Below are positions 36,555 to 44,794 of a stretch of DNA of 64,000 nt, piece by piece. The translations under genes were made by a program, and so were the position numbers. Numbering within the stretch: the first letter of the stretch is position 1; each line of letters begins with the position of its first letter. The DNA is taken from assembly GCA_014584345.1 (NCBI GenBank), contig JACTNB010000006.1:186001-250000 (forward strand), given 5' to 3'. The stretch comes from Planctomycetota bacterium (GTDB lineage Bacteria > Planctomycetota > Planctomycetia > Planctomycetales > Planctomycetaceae). Below the pieces are notes generated by a model. It had not been told where the DNA came from. It ran no database searches and saw only the letters and a list, made by a program, of their open reading frames with translations.

Positions 36555-37120
36555 ACGACTCGCTTGCCGTACTGCAGGCCACGCGCCAGTTATTGAACGA
36601 ACTCATCCGGTTGCGAAAACGGATCGTGTTCGCTGAAAGTTGCACGGCGGGTCTGCTTGCCGCAACTTTGGGCCAAATTGCGGGCGTTTCCGAGGTGCTG
36701 TGCGGATCCGCGGTGACCTATCGCAATCTGACGAAGGCCAACTGGCTGGGAATCGATCCGGCCCTGCTGGATAATCCGCACATCGGGCCGGTCAGCGAAA
36801 TAGTGGCCCGCCAAATGGCCGAGGGGGTCTTGCAACGGACGGAGGAAGCGGCGTTGGCGGTTTCGGTCACGGGACATTTGGGGCCCAACGCGCCCGAGGA
36901 ACAGGATGGCATCGCCTATGTGGGCATCTGCCAGCGTGGCGAATCCCTCGACAAAGCCAGGGTGATCCGTTTCGAACTTCCGAAACACTATCCCGGCATG
37001 AGCGAGACGGGGGAACTGCGGGCCTGCCGCCAGATTGATCTGGTCGCCCGAATTTTCACGGCCGTCGCGCAAGAACTTCGGCAATCACCCGACCTGCCTG
37101 CTCGACCATCCCTGAATTGA
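36551..37120 (+). CDS. pncC: CinA C-terminal domain / nicotinamide-nucleotide amidohydrolase
   Basis: A 189-residue stand-alone CinA C-terminal domain. It carries the family motif FAESCTAGLLAATLGQIAGVSEVLCGSAVTY and later VSVTGHLGPN. The family deamidates nicotinamide mononucleotide in NAD salvage. The start is GTG at 36551, overlapping the stop of the DUF4432 gene (GTGA). The 3' end overlaps the convergent threonine aldolase gene by 65 bp, so both C-termini are encoded in the same stretch. Confidence 0.88.
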   Translation: MNDSLAVLQATRQLLNELIRLRKRIVFAESCTAGLLAATLGQIAGVSEVLCGSAVTYRNLTKANWLGIDPALLDNPHIGPVSEIVARQMAEGVLQRTEEAALAVSVTGHLGPNAPEEQDGIAYVGICQRGESLDKARVIRFELPKHYPGMSETGELRACRQIDLVARIFTAVAQELRQSPDLPARPSLN

Positions 37121-38123
37121 TATCGAGATGCGTCACCGCGCGGATCCGCTGGGGGCCCACCGCGAACATCAGTACGTTTTTCTGCTGGAGTTGCCGCGTG
37201 AATTCCACGCCGGTCATGCCTGCCGGATCCAGTTCAAAAAATACGATGTTGCTTTCCACCAGTTCCGGTTGTATGCGCACTCCCTCGATCCCCTGCAGAA
37301 TCTCAGCGAGACGGCGTGCGTGCGCATGATCCTCGACAAGCCGCGCGCGATGATGCTGCAACGCATACACCGCCGCCGCCGCCATGATGCCCGCCTGCCT
37401 CAGGGCCCCACCAAAGATTTTTCTGGCCCGGCGCCCCCGCGCGATCGTATCCGCATCGCCCAGCAGCATCGACCCCATGGGGCAGCCCAGCCCCTTGGAA
37501 AAACAGAGACTGACGGTATCAAATAAATTGGCGACCTGATGGGGTAGATACCCGGCAGCCGTACAGGCATTGAAAATGCGGGCTCCGTCCAGATGAAGGC
37601 GCAAGCCCCGCGCACGGCCCCATTCGCAGACTCGTTGCAGTTGTTCGAAGGGATAAACCCGTCCTCCCCCAATATTCGTTGTGTTTTCGAGACACAGCAG
37701 TTTCGGCGTGGGAAAATGCTGATGCGGTTGCCGCCAGGCACTTTCCAAGTCCGCGCTGTCGAGCATTCCCCCCCGACCGGGCAGGCATCGGACCGAAACT
37801 CCCGACAGCACAGCAGGCGCGCCCCCCTCGTAATTGGCCAGATGACCGTTCTGTTCGATGAGGATTTCATCGCCCGGTCTGCACTGCGACCAGACGGCCA
37901 CCTGGTTCGATTGCGTTCCCGAGCAGCAGAATACCGCTGCCTCCTTCTGGAATAACTCGCAACAATACGCTTCCAGCAGATTCACGGTCGGATCCTCACC
38001 GACCATGTCGTCTCCCACTTCCGCCTCGCACATCGCTTGCCGCATCTCCGGCGTGGGGCAGGTGACAGTATCGCTCCGCAAGTCGATCCGTTCGAAGTCT
38101 GTTTCCACCGCCCTTGCTTCCAT
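37056..38123 (-). CDS. ltaE: Low-specificity L-threonine aldolase
   Basis: A 355-residue PLP enzyme of fold type I that cleaves L-threonine/allo-threonine to glycine and acetaldehyde. Hallmarks are DLRSDTVTCPTPEMRQAM at the N-terminus, EDPTVNLLE, CSGTQSNQVA, ENTTNIGGG, LHLDGARIFNA (Asp that contacts the PLP ring nitrogen) and CFSKGLGCPMGS with the Schiff-base Lys. The size is normal. The gene is convergent with pncC and overlaps it by 65 bp. Specificity for the L-threo or L-allo form cannot be read from sequence. Confidence 0.93.
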   Translation of the reverse strand: MEARAVETDFERIDLRSDTVTCPTPEMRQAMCEAEVGDDMVGEDPTVNLLEAYCCELFQKEAAVFCCSGTQSNQVAVWSQCRPGDEILIEQNGHLANYEGGAPAVLSGVSVRCLPGRGGMLDSADLESAWRQPHQHFPTPKLLCLENTTNIGGGRVYPFEQLQRVCEWGRARGLRLHLDGARIFNACTAAGYLPHQVANLFDTVSLCFSKGLGCPMGSMLLGDADTIARGRRARKIFGGALRQAGIMAAAAVYALQHHRARLVEDHAHARRLAEILQGIEGVRIQPELVESNIVFFELDPAGMTGVEFTRQLQQKNVLMFAVGPQRIRAVTHLDINSGMVEQAGRVIAEVLARRP

Positions 38124-38335
38124 TTCTGTTTGACCCGGTCGTGCTCATCGATCCGTAACACACCCCGTCGATTGATATGTCGATCTATTATCCTTGATGC
38201 AACGATCAATACTTTGACATGTCTGGTTACTGGATTCACACGCGGCAAATGAATCTCTGCTGGCGGTTTGCCGGGAAACTCAAATCCATTAGAATGCAGC
38301 CAGTCAATTTGCCAGCCCCAGTGAAGTATCGATAC

Positions 38336-39721
38336 ATGCCCTTGAACTCCACATTACAGATTCCGGTGATCCGGCTTTCCGACGCCGACGCCGAAACGCT
38401 GTTTGAGCAACTGCGGGAAAAACTCAGTCCCCAAGGGAATGTCGTCTCCCCGGAAGGTCGGCAGCGCACCATCGAACTGTTCGGCGAGCCGCTATCTCCT
38501 CAACAAGTGGTGGAACGAATCTGTCACGATGTGCGTCTCCAGGGCTTGCCAGCCGTTCTGGACTATACCCGGAAACTGGACCGCAAGGAACTGACCGCGG
38601 AAACGATTCGGGTCTCCGCGGAGGAACTTGCCCAGGCACACGCCCAGGCCGATCCGCAGTATCTGTCGACACTGCGGCAGATCCGCGAAAACATTCAGGA
38701 ATTTCAGCGGGCGATTCTCAATCGCGATGTACGCGTCGTGCGCGATCTCGGCCCCGGCCGGATCGAATTGCGGCAGCGTTATTTGCCGATGAAGCGGGTC
38801 GGGATTTGTGTTCCCGGCGGAGCCGCCGCCTATCCCTCCACTTTGCTGATGACTGCCGTCCCCGCACAAACGGCGGGAGTCGCGGAAATTGCGGTGGTGG
38901 CCCCGCCTACGCCTTTCGGCAGTTACAACACGGATCTGCTGGCGGCATGCCATGAGTTGGGCATTACGGAAGTGTATCGCCTGGGGGGCGCGCAAGCCGT
39001 CGCGGCGATGGCCTACGGCATCGAGGGCTTGCCTCGCGTCGACAAAATCGTGGGGCCAGGCAACCTGTTCGTGGCCTTGGCGAAACGGCATGTGTACGGG
39101 CAGGTCGACATCGACAGCATCGCCGGCCCCAGTGAAGTCATCGTGCTGGCCGACGAAACCGCGGATCCCGCCTTCGTCGCCAGCGACCTGATTTCCCAGG
39201 CCGAACACAGCCCCGGTTCCGCCGTGCTGATTACTTGGCACGAACCGCTGCTGCAGGCAGTGCAACACGAGTTGACCAGGCAGTTAGATCTCCTTTCGCG
39301 GGGTGATCTGGCGCGCCAATCGCTCCAGGATTACAGCGCGTTGATTCTTGCCGACTCCGCGGAACAGGCCGCCCGAGTAACCGATCAACTCGCGACCGAA
39401 CATCTGCACATTTCCACGGCCGATCCCGAAATCATGCTGCGTCAGGTGCAAAATGCCGGCGCCATTTTCCTGGGACATTACACCCCGGTCGCGCTGGGAG
39501 ATTATGTCGCGGGTCCTTCCCATGTGCTGCCGACCGGGGGGACCGCCCGATTCGCCAATGGCCTGTGCGCGAATGATTTCCTCAAACGCTCCTCGATCAT
39601 CGGGTACGACTGCGATGCCCTGGCCGCCGATGCCGATCTGGTCCGTCTGCTGGCGGATAAGGAAGGTCTGACTGCCCACCGTAACAGCGTCGATATCCGC
39701 CTGAGGACGGAAATCCGGTGA
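38336..39721 (+). CDS. hisD: Histidinol dehydrogenase
   Basis: A 461-residue zinc enzyme that converts L-histidinol to L-histidine with two NAD. Conserved blocks are GICVPGGAAAYPSTLLM, GGAQAVAAMAYG, KIVGPGNLFVALAKR, IDSIAGPSEVIVLAD, the catalytic and zinc region SQAEHSPGSA, and GPSHVLPTGGTARF. The frame is open from 38219, but the region up to 38335 has no protein-like conservation, so I use the ATG at 38336 just before IPVIRLSD. An ATG at 38294 is an alternative. pgi follows 41 bp later on the same strand. Confidence 0.95.
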   Translation: MPLNSTLQIPVIRLSDADAETLFEQLREKLSPQGNVVSPEGRQRTIELFGEPLSPQQVVERICHDVRLQGLPAVLDYTRKLDRKELTAETIRVSAEELAQAHAQADPQYLSTLRQIRENIQEFQRAILNRDVRVVRDLGPGRIELRQRYLPMKRVGICVPGGAAAYPSTLLMTAVPAQTAGVAEIAVVAPPTPFGSYNTDLLAACHELGITEVYRLGGAQAVAAMAYGIEGLPRVDKIVGPGNLFVALAKRHVYGQVDIDSIAGPSEVIVLADETADPAFVASDLISQAEHSPGSAVLITWHEPLLQAVQHELTRQLDLLSRGDLARQSLQDYSALILADSAEQAARVTDQLATEHLHISTADPEIMLRQVQNAGAIFLGHYTPVALGDYVAGPSHVLPTGGTARFANGLCANDFLKRSSIIGYDCDALAADADLVRLLADKEGLTAHRNSVDIRLRTEIR

Positions 39722-39761
39722 AAGCCCCGAATCCCTAACCCAATCCCCGAAAGGGTTTATT

Positions 39762-41180
39762 ATGTCGACCCCCCTGCAATACAATCCGCAGCCCGCGCGG
39801 GCCGCGATTTCCAACTCCGACTGGAACGCCTTGTCCGCCGCGCTGGAAGCGGCTCGAGCAGAAGTCCAACATGATGTGGAGTTGTTCAATTCCGGCGGGC
39901 AGGTTCCCGCGGAAAAGGATCCGCTGGATGCCGGATTCATCGAACTCCCGCGGAAGCTGCTCGATGAATACGAGCAACAGGGAGACGCCTCGCTGCTGGG
40001 CCGGATGCTGGCCTGCGCCGAGGTATTGCGGGAGGAACTCGATCGGCTTGTCGTGCTGGGCATCGGCGGTTCCTACATGGGTCTGCGGGCCTTGTTCGAA
40101 GGGCTATGCGATCCCTTCCACAACGAACTTCCCCGCGCGTTGCGCGGGGAAGTGCCCCGCCTGTACTTCGAAGGGAACAATGTCGATAATGATGCCCTCG
40201 TTTCCCTGTTGACCCTGCTACGGACTCAATGCACCGACCCGACCGATTTTGCCCAGCGATGGGGCATCGTGGTGATCAGCAAATCGGGGGGGACGCTCGA
40301 AACCGCGGTGGCGTTTCGCCTGTTTCGGGAAGCCCTGGAACAATACTACGGAGCGGACAGTCGCGAGAGCACGCGCTACGTGGTACCCGTCACGGGAGAA
40401 GCCGGCAAACTCCGCGACTTCAGCAACTCCCGAGGCTATCCGGTCACCTTTCCGATTCCCGATGGCGTGGGAGGACGGTTTTCGATCTTTACGGCCGTCG
40501 GGTTGCTTCCCGCGGCGGTGCTGGGAATGGATGTGTTGCGTCTCCTGGAAGGGGCCGCCGATATGACCGAGACCTTCCGCACGGCTCCACGCGGCGAAAA
40601 CCCGGTTCTCGATTACACCGCCGTCTGTCACCTGCTGGAAAAACAGGCCGGCTTGAAAACCCGCATTCTCTCCACCTGGGGGAAAAAACTCGAAGCCAGT
40701 GGACTGTGGTACGACCAACTCCTGGCGGAAAGCTTGGGAAAACACGAACAGGGGGCGTTCCCGTTGACTATCGTCAACACGCGCGACCTGCATAGCCGCG
40801 GGCAACAGCACCAGGAAGGGGTACGCGACAAATTGATCACGAATGTGGTCATCGGCCAGCCGAACGAGTCCCCGCTGAGCATCCCCAAATTGCCCGCGAA
40901 TCGGGACCAGGATCAACTGAACAAATTCGCGGGCAAAACAATCCCCGAGGTTCTCACCGCCGCCATTCAAGGGACGAACAAGGCCTACGCCGACGTGAAT
41001 CGCCCCACCGCCGACATCCTGCTGCCGGAACTTTCCGCCTACACCCTGGGCCAGTTCTACCAGATGCTGATGCTCGCGACCGTGCTGGAAGGCCGACTCA
41101 TCGGCATCAACCCCTACGGACAACCGGGGGTGGAGGCGTACAAGCAGAACATGAATGCCATCCTGTCGGGAAAGGGATAG
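39762..41180 (+). CDS. pgi: Glucose-6-phosphate isomerase
   Basis: A 472-residue bacterial-type phosphoglucose isomerase of glycolysis and gluconeogenesis. Motifs: VLGIGGSYMGLRAL, VISKSGGTLETAVAFR (phosphate-binding SKSGGT), DGVGGRFSIFTAVGLLP (PGI signature 1 region) and GQPGVEAYKQNM near the C-terminus with the active-site Lys. The size fits the shorter bacterial form. It lies 41 bp after hisD and is probably co-transcribed, though the pairing has no obvious metabolic reason. Confidence 0.95.
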   Translation: MSTPLQYNPQPARAAISNSDWNALSAALEAARAEVQHDVELFNSGGQVPAEKDPLDAGFIELPRKLLDEYEQQGDASLLGRMLACAEVLREELDRLVVLGIGGSYMGLRALFEGLCDPFHNELPRALRGEVPRLYFEGNNVDNDALVSLLTLLRTQCTDPTDFAQRWGIVVISKSGGTLETAVAFRLFREALEQYYGADSRESTRYVVPVTGEAGKLRDFSNSRGYPVTFPIPDGVGGRFSIFTAVGLLPAAVLGMDVLRLLEGAADMTETFRTAPRGENPVLDYTAVCHLLEKQAGLKTRILSTWGKKLEASGLWYDQLLAESLGKHEQGAFPLTIVNTRDLHSRGQQHQEGVRDKLITNVVIGQPNESPLSIPKLPANRDQDQLNKFAGKTIPEVLTAAIQGTNKAYADVNRPTADILLPELSAYTLGQFYQMLMLATVLEGRLIGINPYGQPGVEAYKQNMNAILSGKG

Positions 41181-41296
41181 CGCGAAACAACTCACTCGCA
41201 TTCGCGTTCAACGGAATCAGTCGCGGGGCCGTTGGGGCGGGCCTGACTTCGAGCAGGACGTCCTGCCGCTCAATCAGACGGTTCGATTCACGAACC

Positions 41297-42622
41297 CTAA
41301 TTCTGCACTTTCGCCTCGGGTATCGCGGTTTTCAGTGCGGCAATCCCCTCCTCCGTGACCTGGGTGTTTCCGAGGTGCACGAAGGTCAGCGTTTTGATCG
41401 GGTGCAGGTGAAGCAACCCGGCGTCGGTGATGGGGGTTTGCTTCAGAGTAAGTGACTTCAGCCGGGCCAGCCCGGACAGATGCTGCAGACTCGCATCGTC
41501 GATCCGGGTGTCTTCCAGGTTCAGTTCCTCAAGGCTGGTCAACTTCGCCAGGGATACCAGAGCCGCTGGCGTGATCCGCGTGAACCAGAGTTCGAGCACC
41601 TTCAGCTTTTCGAGTGCCGTTAAATGTTCGACACCCGTATCCCCCACCACGGTTTCGTTGAGATCGAGATTTTCCAGGTTGCTCAACTGGGCCAGCAGCG
41701 CGCAGCCGGCGTCGGAAATGACGGTATCGCGAATCGAAAGCCGCTTCAGCGACTTCAACTTGCCAATGACCTCGAAGCCTTCGTCCCCCACGTCGTCGCG
41801 GCGCAGGCTAAGCGTTTGCAGTTCGGCAAGACCTGCCAGGTGGACGATCCCCTCGTCGTTGATTTGGGTATCGTCCAGTTCCAACCCCTTGAGATTCGTT
41901 CGCTGGGCCAGCGCTTCGAGGGAGGCGTTGGTGAGATTGGTTAAATTGAGTCCCAGATACTCGATGGTCGGAATGCTGGCGAGGATCTTAACCCCTTCAT
42001 CGCTGATTTTGCTGCGATCGAGCTTGACCGTCGAAAGACTGGCCAATTCCTTCAGGGGAGGCAAACCGGCATCCGAAATGTTGGTGAAACGCAAATCGAG
42101 TTCGCGCAGGTTATCCAGGCTGGCCAGATGGCTCATGCCGGCATCGGATATATCGGTCTGCCGCAACCGCAGGGCCACCAGTTGGCTCATGTTCGCGATG
42201 TTCGCCAGCCCGTCGTCGTTGACCAGCGTTTTTTCCAGCGAGAGCAGCCGCAAATTGGCGCAGTCGGCCAGGTGCTTCAAGCCCTCGGAGGTGAAACCCG
42301 GGCCGATCAGAAAGAGTTGCTGTAATTCCGGCAAGGAGGACAAATTCTGGAGGACTTCATCGCTGGATTCCACATTGCGGAAGTCCACTGCAGTGATCTG
42401 GCCACGCGCGTTCAGAGCGAGAACAGCTCCCGACGCCTTGAGGGCCGCCACCACGTCGGGATTATCGGGAGTTACCGACTCCGACGGCGTTGACGCCGAC
42501 GGTTCGCCGGGAGTGTCGGGGGTGGAAGGAGCGGGACGGCACCCGCAGCACCCCAAGGTGACGGCCAGCAGCAGGGTGAACGTCGGCAAGTCCCGATATA
42601 AGCAGAGCGATAGGCGTGTCAT
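41297..42622 (-). CDS. Leucine-rich-repeat lipoprotein
   Basis: A 441-residue protein with a hydrophobic signal ending in a Cys-rich LGCCGC (lipid attachment probable around residue 25-28). A Pro/Ser/Thr-rich linker (29-52) follows, and then about 14 tandem leucine-rich repeats of 23-24 residues to the C-terminus, each of the form L-x-x-L-x-L-x-x-T-x-I-x-D-A-G-L-x-x-L. This D/E-G-L variety is widespread in planctomycetes and probably mediates protein binding at the cell surface. A long open frame on the other strand is a by-product of repeat codon use. The partner is unknown. Confidence 0.88.
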   Translation of the reverse strand: MTRLSLCLYRDLPTFTLLLAVTLGCCGCRPAPSTPDTPGEPSASTPSESVTPDNPDVVAALKASGAVLALNARGQITAVDFRNVESSDEVLQNLSSLPELQQLFLIGPGFTSEGLKHLADCANLRLLSLEKTLVNDDGLANIANMSQLVALRLRQTDISDAGMSHLASLDNLRELDLRFTNISDAGLPPLKELASLSTVKLDRSKISDEGVKILASIPTIEYLGLNLTNLTNASLEALAQRTNLKGLELDDTQINDEGIVHLAGLAELQTLSLRRDDVGDEGFEVIGKLKSLKRLSIRDTVISDAGCALLAQLSNLENLDLNETVVGDTGVEHLTALEKLKVLELWFTRITPAALVSLAKLTSLEELNLEDTRIDDASLQHLSGLARLKSLTLKQTPITDAGLLHLHPIKTLTFVHLGNTQVTEEGIAALKTAIPEAKVQN

Positions 42623-42967
42623 GGTTTCCAGGATTTTCCAGCATGAAGTATCAATCGAAACAAAGTCGAGGCCGCGAACAACCGATGACAGAACGTATTC
42701 TCCCGTTATGATATCCCGTCGAGACTCCGCGTTCCGCCTGCCCGCGACCTTTTGTTACTCTACGGGTTGCGTTCCTCATCTTCAATCGTGCTCGCAGGCA
42801 ATCCTACCGTGTAGCCACATTCCCGCCGCCAGCACATCGGAATTGATTGATCAGTTCGCCTCTTTTGTGATATGCTGGGGGCATCCAGTTCGGCCAGGGC
42901 AGTCGCGGCGGATACTGCAAGCCCATTCCCCGCTGAATTGCAACCATCGATAGTCAAAGGAATTTCC
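42623..42967. other. Divergent intergenic region
   Basis: This 345-bp region lies between the LRR lipoprotein (minus) and the Gfo/Idh protein (plus). It holds a candidate promoter near 42850, listed separately. I see no gene or structured RNA in it. Confidence 0.5.
42847..42876 (+). promoter_or_regulatory. Candidate promoter for the Gfo/Idh gene
   Basis: TTGATC (42847-42852), an 18-bp spacer and TATGCT (42871-42876) give a plausible sigma70-type promoter about 90 bp upstream of the start codon. It is pattern-based only. Confidence 0.3.
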
Positions 42968-44293
42968 ATGAGTCTGAACAGTTCACGTCGCGATTTCCTG
43001 AAAACGAGTGCTGCCACGGCAGCGGTGGGTACTGCCTTCTGGGTTGCCAACGAGCCGAAAGTGGCCCTCAGTCAGAATCCCATGGAAAAATTGAACTTTG
43101 CGTGCATTGGGGTGGAAGGGAAAGGCTCCAGTGATACCGATTCCGCGGCGCGTGATGGCGTGGTCGTCGCGCTGTGCGACATCGACGAAAGCCGCCTCGA
43201 CAAGAAATCGCGGCGTTATCCCGACGCCAAGAAATTCGTCGATTATCGTCAAATGCTCGACGAAATGGGGGACAAGATCGACGCCGTCACCGTCAGCACC
43301 CCCGATCACACCCACGCGCCGGCCGCCGCGATGGCAATTCGCAAGGGGAAACACGCATTTGTGCAGAAGCCGCTGACGTGGTCGGTTCACGAAGCCCGTA
43401 TGCTTCGCCAACTGGCAAACGAGCACGGCGTGGCCACGCAGATGGGAAATCAGGGAACCGCGGAGAACGGTTTGCGGGAAGCGGTGGAAGTACTCCGCGA
43501 TGGAGCCCTGGGCAACGTAACGGAGGTGCATGTCTGGACGAATCGCCCTGTCTGGCCTCAGGGAGAGGGACGCCCCACCAAGGAAGAAGAAATTCCCGTT
43601 GGACTGCACTGGGATCTGTTCCTGGGACCAGCCCCCTATCGCCCCTACAGTTCGGTCTATCATCCGTTCAAATGGCGAGGCTGGCTGGACTTCGGCACGG
43701 GAGCCCTGGGCGATATGGCCTGCCACACCGCCAACACGGTGGTGATGGCACTGGATCTGTTCGATCCCGTATCCGTAGTCGCCGAGCATACGGGAATTGT
43801 CGAAAACGAAACCTTCCCGAAATCCTCGACGATCACCTTCCAGTTCCCGGGAACCGAAAAGCGGGGGCCGATTAAGATGGTGTGGTACGATGGGGGACGC
43901 CGTCCTTCCGTGGAACTGACTCAGGGGGAAAATGTCCCCAGTAGCGGATCGCTGGTGGTGGGAGAAAAGGGAACCTTGTTCTCCCCCAACGATTACGGTG
44001 CCAGTTACGTGCTGCTCCCCCGGGAAAATTTCAAGGACTACAAAAAGCCGGAACAATCGCTGCCCCGCTCGCCGGGTCACTTCACGGAATTCGCCTTGGC
44101 ATGTGCCGGGGGACCGCCGGCCATGTCCAACTTCAACTATGCCTCGCGGTTGACGGAAACGATTCTGCTTGGCAATGCGGCGTTGCGGGTCGACAAGAAA
44201 CTGGAATGGAATGCCGAAAAGGGCGAATTCACCAATGCCCCCGAAGCCAACCAGTTCCTGCACCGCGACTACCGCGAAGGCTGGACGCTGTAG
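42968..44293 (+). CDS. Tat-exported Gfo/Idh/MocA family oxidoreductase
   Basis: A 441-residue NAD(P)-dependent sugar-oxidoreductase-type protein. The N-terminus has a twin-arginine signal (SSRRDFLKTSAATAAVG), so the folded protein with cofactor is exported. The Rossmann domain begins LNFACIGVEGKG and shows DAVTVSTPDHTHAPAAA and KHAFVQKPLTW (Lys of the EKP-type motif; here QKP). The C-terminal domain has HWDLFLGPAPYRPY and WRGWLDFGTGALGDMACH, typical of planctomycete members. AAAGGA lies 7 nt before the ATG at 42968. Substrates are unknown; relatives act on sugars, inositols or glycosides. Confidence 0.92.
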   Translation: MSLNSSRRDFLKTSAATAAVGTAFWVANEPKVALSQNPMEKLNFACIGVEGKGSSDTDSAARDGVVVALCDIDESRLDKKSRRYPDAKKFVDYRQMLDEMGDKIDAVTVSTPDHTHAPAAAMAIRKGKHAFVQKPLTWSVHEARMLRQLANEHGVATQMGNQGTAENGLREAVEVLRDGALGNVTEVHVWTNRPVWPQGEGRPTKEEEIPVGLHWDLFLGPAPYRPYSSVYHPFKWRGWLDFGTGALGDMACHTANTVVMALDLFDPVSVVAEHTGIVENETFPKSSTITFQFPGTEKRGPIKMVWYDGGRRPSVELTQGENVPSSGSLVVGEKGTLFSPNDYGASYVLLPRENFKDYKKPEQSLPRSPGHFTEFALACAGGPPAMSNFNYASRLTETILLGNAALRVDKKLEWNAEKGEFTNAPEANQFLHRDYREGWTL

Positions 44294-44312
44294 GCAACCA
44301 CACCAATGCGTC

Positions 44313-44502
44313 CCTTGGTTTAAACTAGGACAGCGCACTTGGTTAGTGGTCTGTCACAGTTAAAAACTCGTACTGCCACTGGCCATACCAGAGCGTTGCA
44401 AATCTTTCTATGGCAATAAGTTGCACTGGCGAAGCCAGTGGCATACAACCATAAACCAAGGATTGACACACTTGGCGTTGGCTCCTATTGCGAGCCAACG
44501 CC
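44313..44502. repeat. Cluster of nested inverted repeats
   Basis: Four palindromic pairs occur here: CCTTGGTTTA (44313-44322) with TAAACCAAGG (44452-44461); TGCCACTGGC (44374-44383) with GCCAGTGGCA (44434-44443); a local hairpin CACTGGC-GAA-GCCAGTG (44424-44440); and an 11-bp perfect hairpin GGCGTTGGCTC (44474-44484) with GAGCCAACGCC (44492-44502), loop CTATTGC. The first two are nested, as in REP-like or MITE-like elements. The third competes with the second. Confidence 0.65.
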
Positions 44503-44551
44503 GGTTGGTGTCTGAATGTGGGAAACGCGTCGTTCGTTCCATGCACCGTCC

Positions 44552-44588
44552 AAACCGGGAAGCCTCTGGCAGACTTCCCGGTTTTTTT
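44552..44588 (+). terminator. Rho-independent terminator
   Basis: An 11-bp perfect stem, AAACCGGGAAG (44552-44562) and CTTCCCGGTTT (44573-44583), with a 10-nt loop, is followed by five more T. It reads on the plus strand and would end the Gfo/Idh transcript before ileS. Confidence 0.85.
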
Positions 44589-44794
44589 GCATTAATGCGG
44601 GTAGAATATGCTGATCCCGGAGGAGAAAACATCCTTCGCTTCCATTTTCGGCCCTAGCCAGTAATTTAATGCCGAACCATACTTGAAATGCGCTGAATGT
44701 CGCGGGCTGATCCGTTCTTTATTTCTCTTTTCACAGACAACCCTGGCCGGATGACCACAAACCGGCGGACTATCTGGTGAAGGCTGAAACCCTG

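Larger units (their letters stand above)
44294..44794. other. Structured intergenic region before ileS
   Basis: A 501-bp non-coding stretch. Its first 300 bp hold nested inverted repeats and a strong rho-independent terminator, listed separately. The last 200 bp, the ileS leader, show no T-box-like element or other riboswitch that I can recognise. Confidence 0.6.

Noticed and set aside
41427..42953. 508-codon open frame on the plus strand opposite the LRR lipoprotein gene
   Set aside because: It is the antisense of repeat-rich coding DNA, giving a Ser/Arg-rich product with no recognisable domain; the LRR frame on the minus strand has a signal peptide and clear repeats.
42983..44338. 451-codon open frame on the minus strand opposite the Gfo/Idh gene
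   Set aside because: The Gfo/Idh product has the Tat signal and Rossmann motifs; the antisense product is not protein-like.
44591..44794. T-box riboswitch before ileS
   Set aside because: I found no T-box sequence or antiterminator, and T-boxes are not typical of this lineage.
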